DNA from: Pseudomonadota bacterium
Lineage (GTDB): Bacteria > Pseudomonadota > Alphaproteobacteria > Acetobacterales > Acetobacteraceae
Direction: 5' to 3'
NCBI GenBank assembly: GCA_021849425.1
Contig: JAJZSY010000005.1
Coordinates: 45,437 to 109,436 of the forward strand
DNA length: 64,000 bases
Under the pieces are notes generated by a model that was not told the DNA's origin, did not search any database, and saw nothing but the letters and a program-made list of their open reading frames with translations. Below are positions 26,564 to 35,523 of the stretch, piece after piece (the first letter of the stretch is position 1; each line of letters opens with the position of its first letter). Made by a program: the position numbers and the translations under genes.

Positions 26564-27832
26564 ATGAGCATGCGTCGGGTCGTGGTGACAGGCATGGGGA
26601 TCGCGAGCCCGCTGGGCGTCGGGGTCGAGCATGTCTGGCGGCGTTTGATTGCCGGGGACTCGGGCATCGGCCCGATAACCAGGTTCGACCCGGCGGATCT
26701 GCCCTGCAAGGTCGCGGGCGAACTGCCCGCGGGGTCGCGGGCGGATGGCGGGTTCGATCTCAACGAATGGATTCCGCCGAAAGAGCAGAAGAAGATGGAT
26801 CGCTTCATCCATCTCGGCATGGCGGCGTCCGTCGAGGCGATGGAGGATGCCGGCTGGACCCCCGCGACGGAGGAGGACAGCTACGCCGCCGGCGTGATGA
26901 TCGGCTCCGGCATCGGCGGGTTGCAGACCATCTACGACGCCTCGATCATGGTTCATGAAGGCCGGGCGCGCCGCCTTTCGCCCTTCTTCATTCCGTCCGC
27001 CCTGGTCAACCTCGTCTCCGGCCATGTCTCGATCCGGTTCGGTCTGAAAGGGCCGAATCATTCGGCAGTCACCGCCTGCGCGACCGGGGTTCACGCGGTC
27101 GGCGACGCGGCGCGGCTGATCGCCCTCGGCGATGCCGACATCATGCTCGCCGGCGGCGCGGAAGGCGCGGTCTGCGAGATCGGGATTGCCGGGTTCTGCG
27201 CCTCGCGCGCGCTGTCGACCGCCTTCAACGACACCCCCAAGGCCGCGTCCCGCCCGTGGGACAAGGATCGCGACGGGTTCGTGATGGGCGAAGGCGCCGG
27301 TGTGCTGTTCCTTGAGGAATACGAGCACGCGAAAAAGCGCGGCGCCAAGATTTACGCCGAGATCGCCGGCTATGGCATGTCCGGCGACGCGCATCACATC
27401 ACCGCCCCGGCGCCGCATCACGACGGCGCGTTCCGCGCGATGAAGGCGGCGCTGAAATCGGGCGGGCTGACCGCGGCCGATGTCGATTACATCAATGCCC
27501 ACGGCACCTCCACGCCGATGGGTGATGATCTCGAACTCGAAGCGGTCGAGAACCTGTTCGGCGACGCGGCGCGGAACGTGGCGATGTCGTCCACCAAATC
27601 GGCGACCGGCCATCTGCTCGGCGCCGCCGGCGCGGTCGAGGCGATTTTCTCCATCCTCGCGTTGCGCGATGGCGTCGCCCCGCCGACGCTCAACCTCGAC
27701 GAGCCGAGCCGCGCCAGCGTGGTCGATCGCGTGGCCCACACCGCGCAGCAGCGCAAGATCGATATCGTGCTGTCCAACAGCTTCGGCTTCGGCGGCACCA
27801 ACGCGTCGATCCTGTTCCGCAAGCCTGGCTGA
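26564..27832 (+). CDS. fabF: 3-oxoacyl-ACP synthase II
   Basis: FabF condenses malonyl-ACP with acyl-ACP. The 422-residue protein has RRVVVTGMGIASPLG at the start, nucleophile Cys172 in AVTACATGVHAVGDA, the active-site His in INAHGTSTPMGD and the second His in STKSATGHLLGAAG, plus NSFGFGGTNASI at the end. Length and motifs are normal. It follows acpP in the classic order and is followed by mltG. Confidence 0.98.
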   Translation: MSMRRVVVTGMGIASPLGVGVEHVWRRLIAGDSGIGPITRFDPADLPCKVAGELPAGSRADGGFDLNEWIPPKEQKKMDRFIHLGMAASVEAMEDAGWTPATEEDSYAAGVMIGSGIGGLQTIYDASIMVHEGRARRLSPFFIPSALVNLVSGHVSIRFGLKGPNHSAVTACATGVHAVGDAARLIALGDADIMLAGGAEGAVCEIGIAGFCASRALSTAFNDTPKAASRPWDKDRDGFVMGEGAGVLFLEEYEHAKKRGAKIYAEIAGYGMSGDAHHITAPAPHHDGAFRAMKAALKSGGLTAADVDYINAHGTSTPMGDDLELEAVENLFGDAARNVAMSSTKSATGHLLGAAGAVEAIFSILALRDGVAPPTLNLDEPSRASVVDRVAHTAQQRKIDIVLSNSFGFGGTNASILFRKPG

Positions 27833-27849
27833 GCCAGGCGCGTTCAGCC

Positions 27850-28860
27850 ATGCGCGGCCCGGGGCGCCTGATCCTTCTGCTGCTCACCGTTCTGGTGCTG
27901 TCGCAGATGGGCAGAATGGCGGTCCGCCAGGTCTATGACGGACCGGGGCCGCTGCCTGAAGCCGCCGATATCTTCATCCCGCCGGGCGGCACGCATCAGG
28001 TTGCCGTGCTGCTGGCGCGCCGGCGCGCGATCCGCTCGGCCCGGCTGTTCGAGATCGCCGCCTTTCTCACGCGCGGCCAGGGGCCGATCCGGTCCGGCGA
28101 TTTCCGCTTCACCGATCATGCCAGCCTGCGCGCCGTGCTGCGCACGCTGCGCTTCGCGCCGGAAATCCAGTTCAAGGCGACGATTCCCGAGGGGCTGACA
28201 TCGGCCCGGATCGCGGCGATCGTGAACGCGCTGCCGCACGCGACCGGCCGGGTTTCGCCGCCGCCCGAGGGCAGCATTCTGCCGCAAACCTATGATTACA
28301 CCTATGGCACGGCGCGGAGCGCCATCGCGGCACGGATGCAGGCGGCGATGAAGGCGGCGCTGGCCAAGGCCTGGGCATCCCGCGCGCCCGGCCTGCCGGT
28401 GCGGACGAAAGGCGAGGCGCTGATCCTCGCCTCGATCGTGCAGCTGGAGACGCCGCTTGCCGCCGAGTTGCCGAAAATCGCCGGGGTCTATGAGAACCGG
28501 CTGGCGCGGGGGATGAAGCTCCAGGCCGACCCCACGGTGATCTATGCGGTGACCGGGGGCGCGGCGACCGCCCTGCCCCACCGGGTCGATGATCGGGATC
28601 TCGCCACCGCGAGCCCCTATAACACCTATCGCCACAAGGGGCTGCCGCCCGGGCCGATCTGCGCGCCGGGGCTCGCCGCGATCAACGCGGTGCTGCATCC
28701 GGCGCAGACCGACGCGCTGTATTTCGTCGCGACCGGCACGGGCGGGCATGTCTTCGCCCGCACCTTCGCCGAACAGCGCAAGAATATCGCCCGCTACGAC
28801 GCCGTCAGGGCGAGGCGCGACGCCGCACCCGGGCCCGCCGCCTCATCCGGCAAGAAATAG
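27850..28860 (+). CDS. mltG: Endolytic murein transglycosylase
   Basis: MltG is an inner-membrane enzyme that cuts nascent peptidoglycan strands. The 336-residue protein has an N-terminal membrane helix (LILLLLTVLVLSQM) and a YceG domain: IPEGLTSARIAAIV, EGSILPQTYDY, the active-site segment LASIVQLETPLA, LQADPTVIYAVTGG, SPYNTYRHKGLPPGPIC and HPAQTDALYFVATGTGGHVF. By alignment from memory with E. coli MltG (IIEKET, catalytic E218), Glu200 here is the catalytic residue and is present. The preceding Glu is replaced by Gln198, which is unusual. A terminator follows directly. Confidence 0.94.
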   Translation: MRGPGRLILLLLTVLVLSQMGRMAVRQVYDGPGPLPEAADIFIPPGGTHQVAVLLARRRAIRSARLFEIAAFLTRGQGPIRSGDFRFTDHASLRAVLRTLRFAPEIQFKATIPEGLTSARIAAIVNALPHATGRVSPPPEGSILPQTYDYTYGTARSAIAARMQAAMKAALAKAWASRAPGLPVRTKGEALILASIVQLETPLAAELPKIAGVYENRLARGMKLQADPTVIYAVTGGAATALPHRVDDRDLATASPYNTYRHKGLPPGPICAPGLAAINAVLHPAQTDALYFVATGTGGHVFARTFAEQRKNIARYDAVRARRDAAPGPAASSGKK

Positions 28861-28893
28861 GGCCGGCCCCCGGGAGGGGAGCCGGCCCGTTTT
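28860..28893. terminator. Terminator between mltG and rne
   Basis: An 8-bp stem (28860-28867 with 28881-28888) is followed on the plus strand by GTTTTC. On the minus strand the same stem is followed by TATTTCTT, so it may serve both convergent genes. Confidence 0.7.
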
Positions 28894-28917
28894 CTCGGCC
28901 GTTATTCCGGCCTCCGG

Positions 28918-31761
28918 TCAGGCCGGGCGCTTCCACCAGCCGCGCTTGCGCTGGGCGGGCGTGGTTTCGCTGGCGCCGATCACCACCGGCTGCACCGCCG
29001 GACCGCGCGGCGGCTCTTGCGAGTCGTCCGCCATGGCCGGGGCCGCGCCATTGGCGGGCGGCTTGGGGGCCTGGGTTTCGTTGGCCGCGGGTGCGACGGT
29101 TTCGTTGGCCGCGGATGCGACCGGCGCGGGTGCGCTCTCCACGACCGCGGTCACGCCGTCCGCCGCACCGGATTCGGCAGCGCCGGTTTCTGCCGTGGCC
29201 TTGGCGCGGGTGCGCCGGGGCCGCCGGGCGGGTTTCGGCGCCTCGGCTTCAGCCTTCTCCGCCGCCTCGAAAATATCGGCGATATCGGTGAATACCGGTT
29301 GCTGCGGCTCGGCGGCCTCGCTCTCCTTCGCGGTGGCGCGGCGGCGGCGGGGCGTCTTGGCCGGGCTGCGCGCGGCGGCGGCGCGGCGCTTCGGCTTCGC
29401 CGTGGGCTCGGCCGGCGCCTCGTCGGCCGCAACCTCGGCCGGCGCCGCGGCGGGCTCGGCCGCTTCCACCGCCTCAGCCGGAGCGGCGGGCGGGGTTTCC
29501 GGCTCCGCCGGCACGACCGGCGCGGACACCGGCTCGGCCGCGGCTGCCGGCACATGGTCCGGCGCGGTCTGCTCTGGCACGGTCTCTGGCGCGGTCTCTG
29601 GCGCGGTCTCTGGCGCGGGAATCCGGGCCGACCGGCCGCGGCCCGCCAGCGTCTCATCGAGCCGCACGGCGAATTCGGCGGGCATCTCGGTCATTTCCGG
29701 CTGTTCGGCGCCGGGCAGGACGGGCTGCTCCTCGCGCCGCCCGCCCCGGCGGCGGCGGCGGCGGCGGCGGCGGCGCTCGTTTTCGTCCGCCCCCGCCTTC
29801 CCGGCGGCGGCGACCGACGCTTCGGCCTCATCGCCCTGATCCGGCGCCTCGGCCTCGGTTTCGGCCTCATCGGCCTCGATCACCGGCGCGCTGGGCGCCG
29901 CAGCCGGCGCTTCCTGCGGCCGCGATGCGGCATGGGTCTTCACCTTCTCGATCTTGAAGGTGGCGGGCACCGTGCCATCGGCCACGAAGGCGACCTGCAG
30001 GCCAAAGCGCGCCTCGATGGCGGCGAGCTGGGCGCGCTTGTGGTTGAAGATGTAGAGCGCCACATCCGGCGTCAGATGCACCAGCAGCTCGGCGGCGCGG
30101 CCGGCGGCCTCGTCCTCGATCGCGCGCAGCACGGCCAGCGCCGTGCTCGCGGTGCTGCGGACATGGCCGACACCCTGGCAATGCGGGCAGGGAATCAGCA
30201 TGGTCTCGGCCAGAGACGGGCGGAGCCGCTGGCGGCTCATTTCCAGCAGGCCGAAATGGCTGATGCTGCCGACCTGGATGCGCGCGCGGTCGTTCTTCAG
30301 CGCGTCCTTCAGCCGGCGCTCGACCATCGCGTTGTGCTTGCGGGTCTCCATGTCGATGAAATCGACGACGATCAGCCCGGCGAGGTCGCGCAGGCGCAAC
30401 TGCCGCGCCACCTCATCGGCGGCCTCCAGATTGGTGCGCAGCGCGGTATCCTCGATATTGCGCTCGCGCGTCGACCGCCCGGAGTTCACATCGATCGCGA
30501 CCAGCGCCTCGGTCTGGTTGATGACCAGATAGCCGCCCGATTTCAGCTGCACCGTCGGCTGGAACATGTGGTCGAGCATCTGCTCGACATTGTGCTTGGC
30601 GAACAGCGGCTGGCGCTCGCTCCATTGCTGGACCTTCTTCACATGCGTCGGCATCAGCATCCGCATGAAGTCGCGCGCGGAGCGGAACCCGTCCTCGCCC
30701 TCGATCAGCACCTGGTCGACATCGCGGGTATAGACGTCGCGGATGGTCCGCTTGATCAGCGAGGCTTCCTCATACACCAGCGCCGGCGCGATCGAGGCCA
30801 GGGTGCGCTCGCGGATGTCGTCCCACAGGCGGAGGAGATATTCGCCGTCGCGCTTGATTTCGGGCTTGGGCCGGTTCGCGCCGGCGGTGCGGACGATCAT
30901 GCCCATGCCCTGGGGGATGTCCAGCTCGGACACCGCCTCCTTGAGCCGCCGGCGATCCGCCAGCGAGGTGATCTTGCGCGACACGCCGCCGCCATTGGGC
31001 GAATTCGGCATCAGCACGGAGAAGCGGCCGGCCAGCGAGATATAGGTGGTCAGCGCGGCGCCCTTCGAGCCGCGCTCCTCCTTCACCACCTGCACCAGGA
31101 TGATCTGGCGGCGGTGGATCACTTCCTGGATCTTGTAGGAGCGCAGGGCGCGGGCGCGCCGGCGTTCCCGCGCCTCTTCGGCGCCATCGACGCCGTCATC
31201 GCCGCCGATCTGCTCGGGGGCTTCCGCCGGCGCGGCGGCGCTCTCCGATGCTTCGGCCGGCTCGGCGGTCTGCGCCTCGCCCTCGGGCGCATCCTCGGCC
31301 ATGTGGCGGGGCTGCGGCGCCTCGGCAGGTTCGGCGGCGGTGGTTTCGGCCTCCGCGCCCGCGGCGGGGGGCGCATCGGCGATCGGGATTTCGGTCACCT
31401 GGGGCGGACGGCCGGTTTCGAGCGCCGCTTCCCGCGCATCCTCGGCCTCTTCGGCCTCGACGCGGCGGCGCGCCTCCTCGGCCTCGAGTTCGAGCAGCTT
31501 CTGCCGGTCGGCTATGGGGATCTGGTAATAATCGGGATGGATTTCGGCGAAGGCGAGAAACCCGTGGCGGTTGCCGCCATATTCGACGAAGGCGGCCTGG
31601 AGGCTGGGCTCTACGCGAATGACCTTGGCAAGATAGATATTGCCCTTGATCTGTTTCTTGTCGGCGGTTTCGATATCGAAGTCATCGAGGCGGTTGTTGT
31701 CCAACACCACCACGCGGGTTTCCTCCGCGTGGCTGGCGTCGATGAGCATGGTCTTGGTCAT
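28918..31761 (-). CDS. rne: Ribonuclease E
   Basis: This 947-residue endonuclease processes mRNA, rRNA and tRNA and scaffolds the degradosome. The N-terminal half has an S1 domain (GNIYLAKVIRVEPSLQAAFV, RHGFLAF) interrupted by a Glu/Ala-rich insert of more than 100 residues (about 85-205), as in alphaproteobacterial RNase E. The DNase-I-like domain has metal ligands Asp424 in AIDVNSGRSTRERNIE and Asp of LIVVDFIDM (near 467), and the Zn-link CPHCQGVGH. From about 600 on the protein is disordered: acidic blocks, a run of ten Arg in ENERRRRRRRRRRGG, APET repeats and Pro/Ala/Glu-rich sequence. The gene converges on mltG. Confidence 0.96.
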   Translation of the reverse strand: MTKTMLIDASHAEETRVVVLDNNRLDDFDIETADKKQIKGNIYLAKVIRVEPSLQAAFVEYGGNRHGFLAFAEIHPDYYQIPIADRQKLLELEAEEARRRVEAEEAEDAREAALETGRPPQVTEIPIADAPPAAGAEAETTAAEPAEAPQPRHMAEDAPEGEAQTAEPAEASESAAAPAEAPEQIGGDDGVDGAEEARERRRARALRSYKIQEVIHRRQIILVQVVKEERGSKGAALTTYISLAGRFSVLMPNSPNGGGVSRKITSLADRRRLKEAVSELDIPQGMGMIVRTAGANRPKPEIKRDGEYLLRLWDDIRERTLASIAPALVYEEASLIKRTIRDVYTRDVDQVLIEGEDGFRSARDFMRMLMPTHVKKVQQWSERQPLFAKHNVEQMLDHMFQPTVQLKSGGYLVINQTEALVAIDVNSGRSTRERNIEDTALRTNLEAADEVARQLRLRDLAGLIVVDFIDMETRKHNAMVERRLKDALKNDRARIQVGSISHFGLLEMSRQRLRPSLAETMLIPCPHCQGVGHVRSTASTALAVLRAIEDEAAGRAAELLVHLTPDVALYIFNHKRAQLAAIEARFGLQVAFVADGTVPATFKIEKVKTHAASRPQEAPAAAPSAPVIEADEAETEAEAPDQGDEAEASVAAAGKAGADENERRRRRRRRRRGGRREEQPVLPGAEQPEMTEMPAEFAVRLDETLAGRGRSARIPAPETAPETAPETVPEQTAPDHVPAAAAEPVSAPVVPAEPETPPAAPAEAVEAAEPAAAPAEVAADEAPAEPTAKPKRRAAAARSPAKTPRRRRATAKESEAAEPQQPVFTDIADIFEAAEKAEAEAPKPARRPRRTRAKATAETGAAESGAADGVTAVVESAPAPVASAANETVAPAANETQAPKPPANGAAPAMADDSQEPPRGPAVQPVVIGASETTPAQRKRGWWKRPA
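29581..29616. repeat. 12-bp tandem repeat in the rne tail
   Basis: Three perfect copies of a 12-bp unit (GGTCTCTGGCGC on the plus strand) encode the APET tetrapeptide repeats in the disordered C-terminal part of RNase E. Copy-number change would keep the frame. Confidence 0.85.
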
Positions 31762-32266
31762 AGGGGGAAAAACTCCTGCGCGCCGGCGGCGGGACCGTGG
31801 GGTCGACTGCCTGCGGGCGCGGATGTTGGCGCAAGGTTGTTCGAAACATGGTCAAGGACTGGTGCGCTGGCCGCTGGAAGCGCCGGTAGGAGAGGCGCTG
31901 CTTGAGAATTGTGCGACGGAAAGCGCGGTCATCGGTCCTTGTCTCGTGGGCCGGAAGCGGCGTGTCCGCTCCCCGACCGAGTCGGTTCGGCGCGTTACGG
32001 CCCGCGATCGCGGCCCTGCCGGCGCCTTTCTATCAGTGGATAAGGGACCACGCGGTTGTTGCACCGCGGATCAACCCATTGATTCTTTCTCAATGGCGCA
32101 AAGCCGGGCTGATGGCAAGGGTTGTTTCCGGAACGGCAGACGCCGGGCCTGCCCGCCCGGTCACCAGCGGATTGTCGGGGCCAACCCTCCCGCGTCCCGG
32201 TCCATCGCGCGCGCCGGAACTCCGGTGACGCCGGGTATCCGCCATGGTCGTGTGATCCTCTCGATT
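31762..32266. other. Gene-free 505-bp region upstream of rne
   Basis: No convincing coding frame is seen. It probably contains the rne promoter and a long 5' leader on the minus strand. Two small inverted repeats are visible: a 6-bp stem at 32051-32068 and a 7-bp perfect stem at 32076-32096 with a 7-base loop. RNase E controls its own mRNA through leader hairpins in other bacteria; whether these act likewise is unknown. The end of the upstream glycosyltransferase gene shows no clear terminator here. Confidence 0.5.
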
Positions 32267-33652
32267 TCAGGCGCCGGAGACCAGCGACAGCCCCTCACCA
32301 TAAATTTCCACCTGATCGAGATGCAGATAGTTTCTCTCCAGCAGACGGACCCGCACGAAGCGGCCGGGGATGGGTATTGACGGGGTGAAGACGAGCGGGT
32401 GGCCGTCGGCGCCGCCGAACGGCACCTCGCTGTCGCGGCGGAACACCTCGAAGAGAGTCCCGGGATCAAAGCCGATATCGATGGCGAGGCGGTTCGCCCG
32501 GGCGGGGACGGCGGGATGGTCCATGCGGTTGAACAGCCTGATCTCGCGGATGCCGTGGACGGCGCCGAGATCGACCCGCCACCACGGGGCGTCTTCGAGA
32601 TCGGTGTGGAATTTGCCGCGACCATCGATCACGCCGTTCAGCGCGCGGATAGCGTCGGATTCGGGGGACGCCCCGACCGACCACGCCGAAATCGAGCTTT
32701 GGGTCGCGACCATTCCCCGGCTCGCCGGCAGGCCGGCCTGGCCGGACACCGGAATGGTCGCGGCGAGGGCATGTTCGAGCCGGTCCGGCCAGAACGTCGC
32801 GAGCGAGCGATCCTCGACCTCGTGCAGCCCGGCCAGAAAGGACGCGAACCGGTCGCCGGACGCAAGGTCGCTCCAGATGGTCTGATCGCCGAAGGCGCCG
32901 CCGAGCCCGCGCCGCGCCCGCTCGACAAAGGCGGTTTCCGTGCGGAACGCGTAGTGATGGACCATCGCCGTGGCCAGCAAGCCAGCGCTGCGGCCGGGGT
33001 CGTTGGCGAATGCCGCGGAGGCTTCGGGAAACCCGTCATAATAGCGCGACATGTCTTCGCCGATCGCGTTCACGGCGCGGATCGGGCGATCGACATGGCC
33101 GATCGGACAGTGCCAGAAGCCGTTCCCCTTCGAGACGTCGTGCAGGCGCGGCCCCGTCAATATGTGCGACCGGGCGACATATTTGGTGAACGGGTGGATG
33201 ATCTTCTGGCGAAAGGTGTAGTCGCCGAGAATACTGTCTCCAGGCTTGCTCCGGTGCCCGTTCGGCCCGAAAAAGATCCAGTTGAACAGGATGCACTCCG
33301 CCGGCGCGCGCATGCCGCCGACAAACTCGCCGATCGTCTGGCCCGGCGGCAGGCGGAGAAATTCATCGATATCGAAGAAGCCGACCCATTCGGTCGAGTC
33401 ACGGTCGTTCAACAGGAAATGGCCGTACATCCGCAATTGTTCGCCCTGCACGGGATAATGGCGGAAGGTGACGAATGGGGCGGGCCCCAGGACGAAGGGC
33501 AGGCAGCGGCCATACAATTCGCGAGGATCGTCGTCGTTGCAGTACAGGAAGACGTGATCGAAGCCGATCGCGCGGTAGTAGTTCAGCCACTCGACGATGT
33601 AGGGCGACTCCCAGCGCGCGCAGGCGACGACAGAAAATTCATGTTTCGACAT
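32267..33652 (-). CDS. GT92/GT2-like glycosyltransferase fused to an F5/8 type C (discoidin) domain
   Basis: Residues 1-240 resemble the DUF23/GT92-type transferases: VVACARWESPYIVEWLNYYR, GFDHVFLYCNDDD, WVGFFDIDEFLRLPPG (DxD metal site), ILFNWIFFGPNGH and HCPIGHVDRPIRAVN. Residues about 320-461 look like a galactose-binding F5/8C domain: the ATQSSISAWS start, INGVIDGRGKFHTDLEDAPWWRVDLG-like segment (here NGVIDGRGKFHTD, APWWRVDLGAVHGI), IREIRLFNRMD, and a final RFVRVRLLERNYLHLDQVEIYG strand. The protein lacks a signal peptide, so the sugar-binding domain would be cytoplasmic and might hold the acceptor glycan. It stands alone with an AT-rich upstream region (33653-33710) and may be acquired. 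Confidence 0.82.
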   Translation of the reverse strand: MSKHEFSVVACARWESPYIVEWLNYYRAIGFDHVFLYCNDDDPRELYGRCLPFVLGPAPFVTFRHYPVQGEQLRMYGHFLLNDRDSTEWVGFFDIDEFLRLPPGQTIGEFVGGMRAPAECILFNWIFFGPNGHRSKPGDSILGDYTFRQKIIHPFTKYVARSHILTGPRLHDVSKGNGFWHCPIGHVDRPIRAVNAIGEDMSRYYDGFPEASAAFANDPGRSAGLLATAMVHHYAFRTETAFVERARRGLGGAFGDQTIWSDLASGDRFASFLAGLHEVEDRSLATFWPDRLEHALAATIPVSGQAGLPASRGMVATQSSISAWSVGASPESDAIRALNGVIDGRGKFHTDLEDAPWWRVDLGAVHGIREIRLFNRMDHPAVPARANRLAIDIGFDPGTLFEVFRRDSEVPFGGADGHPLVFTPSIPIPGRFVRVRLLERNYLHLDQVEIYGEGLSLVSGA

Positions 33653-33710
33653 GTCGGATCAAACATTTTTTAAAATGAATATTGAAAATGACAGGCGAGG
33701 CTATCGAATC

Positions 33711-34355
33711 TTATCGTCCGAGCAACCCCGCCAGCATCTGCGGTGGCAGGGTGACCTCGGAATATCCGGTGGGCGGCACGAAATCGGCCGGCGGCTGCGG
33801 GCCGACATGAAGCGAAAGCGCCTGCACGTTCACCCGCCCGTGCGGGTCGCCGCCGGAGGCGGCGAGGGCGAAGCCATCCGGCGTCAGGCAGGCGGTGCCC
33901 GAGGCGTTGCGCCGCAAGACGAGGTAGCGGGTGCAGCGCATTCCGGCGATGGTTGCCGGGCCGAGCGGGGTGAAATGCGCACCCCGCATCGCCATCACCC
34001 GCGCCATGGCGCCGGCGAGGCCGGGAACGTTCACCAGCGCGTGCATCTGGGCCAGAACGAGCTGGGCCCGCCCATCGTGAAGGTCGAGCAGGACGGTCAT
34101 CGGCATTGGCGTGCCGGACAGGCTGGTCGCCCGCACCAGGCCAGCGGCCGCATCGAACCGCACGGACCATGTCTGGTCGGGGCGGCCGGGCTGGCTCACC
34201 CGGTAGACCGCGCGGGCATCGCGCACGGGGATGACGCGGGGCGCGGCCTGCGCCACAGCCGGCGCCAGAGCCAGGGCTAGAGCGAGGATCAGCAGCGACG
34301 AAGCGAGATTTTTTTTCAATCCGGCGCGCGCCGGCCGATCCTTCATGCGCCTCAT
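33711..34355 (-). CDS. Secreted protein of unknown function, coupled to hrcA
   Basis: The 214-residue product starts at ATG 34355, overlapping the hrcA stop as ATGA. It has a signal peptide (KKNLASSLLILALALALAP, cleavage after AQA) and a mature part of beta strands: VYRVSQPGRPDQTWSVRFDA, ATSLSGTPMPMTVLLDLHDG, a Cys pair (MRCTRYLVLRRNASGTAC) that could form a disulfide in the periplasm, and PPTGYSEVTLPPQML. It resembles DUF4412-like periplasmic proteins, but I cannot assign a family. The coupling suggests production with the heat-shock repressor. Confidence 0.72.
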   Translation of the reverse strand: MRRMKDRPARAGLKKNLASSLLILALALALAPAVAQAAPRVIPVRDARAVYRVSQPGRPDQTWSVRFDAAAGLVRATSLSGTPMPMTVLLDLHDGRAQLVLAQMHALVNVPGLAGAMARVMAMRGAHFTPLGPATIAGMRCTRYLVLRRNASGTACLTPDGFALAASGGDPHGRVNVQALSLHVGPQPPADFVPPTGYSEVTLPPQMLAGLLGR

Positions 34356-35455
34356 CCGAGCAGCCTCCCGATCACCCGCGCGGTGTAGTCGACCACGGGG
34401 ATGATACGCCCGTAATTGATCCGCGTCGGCCCGATCACGCCGATCGCACCCACGATGCGATCGTCGCGCGAGCGCGCCGGGGCGACCACCATCGACATGC
34501 CGGAGGCGCCGAACAGGCCGCTTTCGGCGCCGATGAAGATGCGCACGCCTTCCGACCGCTCGGCGAGATCGAGCAGTTTCAGCATCGTCTCCTGCGCCTC
34601 CAGCCGCTCGAAGAGCTGCTGGACGGAGGCGAGTTTCTCAAGCTGGTCGACATCGGCGAGCAGCCGCGCCTGGCCGCGCACGATCAGCGAGCCGCCCCTG
34701 CCCTCGGCCGACCAGGTCGCAAGCCCGGCCTCGACGATGCCGGCGGCGAGATCGTCCAGCGCCGAACGGTCCGCCCTCATGTCGTCCGCCACGCGAACGC
34801 GGAGTTCGCCGAGCGAGAGGCCGGAGAGCTGGGCGTTGAGGTAGTTGCTCGCCTCCTGCAGCGCCGAGGGCGGCACGCCGGGCGGCGTTTCGATCACCCG
34901 GTTCTCGACCTGGCCATCCGCCGAGACGAGCACGACGAGAGCGCGGCCGGAACTCAGCGGCACGAATTCGATGTGCTTGACCGCCCCTTCCGATTTCGGC
35001 GCCAGCACGATGCCCGCCGCTTGCGACAGGCCCGAGAGCAGGGCGGAGGCCTCGGTCAGCGTGTCCTGGATCGAGCGGCCGGACTGGGCGAGCGCCGCCT
35101 CGATCCGCTCGCGCTCCTCGTCCGACAATTCGCCGAAATGCAGCAAGCCGTCGACGAAGAGGCGCAGGCCCCGCTCGGTCGGCAGCCGTCCGGCCGAGAT
35201 ATGCGGCGAGAACAGCAGCCCGGCATCGGTCAGATCCGCCATCACGTTGCGGATCGTCGCCGGGGACAGGCCCATCGGCAGCAGGCGGGAGAGCGTGCGG
35301 CTGCCCACCGGCTCGCCGGTTTCGACATATTGTTCGACGATTTCGCGCAGCACCGCGGCGGAGCGCTCATCGAGCCCCGGCGGCAGCCGCACAGCCCCGC
35401 CCGCCGGCTTCGGCCGGCCGGCGCGGGCGGAAGAACGCTTGGATGTCTGGTCCAT
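34352..35455 (-). CDS. hrcA: Heat-inducible transcription repressor HrcA
   Basis: The 367-residue protein binds the CIRCE operator of groESL-type genes. Its winged-helix DNA-binding part has [39 protein letters not shown] and [21 protein letters not shown]. The GAF-like core has [24 protein letters not shown]; the end [21 protein letters not shown] is canonical. Start ATG 35455 (MDQTSKRSS) was preferred over an upstream in-frame start at 35497 because it gives the normal N-terminus. It is divergent from rph. No CIRCE element (inverted TTAGCACTC) and no grpE or dnaK are seen nearby. Confidence 0.96.
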   Translation of the reverse strand: MDQTSKRSSARAGRPKPAGGAVRLPPGLDERSAAVLREIVEQYVETGEPVGSRTLSRLLPMGLSPATIRNVMADLTDAGLLFSPHISAGRLPTERGLRLFVDGLLHFGELSDEERERIEAALAQSGRSIQDTLTEASALLSGLSQAAGIVLAPKSEGAVKHIEFVPLSSGRALVVLVSADGQVENRVIETPPGVPPSALQEASNYLNAQLSGLSLGELRVRVADDMRADRSALDDLAAGIVEAGLATWSAEGRGGSLIVRGQARLLADVDQLEKLASVQQLFERLEAQETMLKLLDLAERSEGVRIFIGAESGLFGASGMSMVVAPARSRDDRIVGAIGVIGPTRINYGRIIPVVDYTARVIGRLLG

Positions 35456-35523
35456 GGCGCCAGAGTCGGGTATCGCGGGGCGAAAATCAAGCGACACGTT
35501 TTTCAGCCGACAGGAGAGGCTTC

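Noticed and set aside
29017..31905. Open frame of about 960 codons antisense to rne
   Set aside because: Composition reflects the repeat-rich rne gene; no start signal or domain.
34352..35523. CIRCE operator between hrcA and rph
   Set aside because: No TTAGCACTC-N9-GAGTGCTAA-like inverted repeat is visible.
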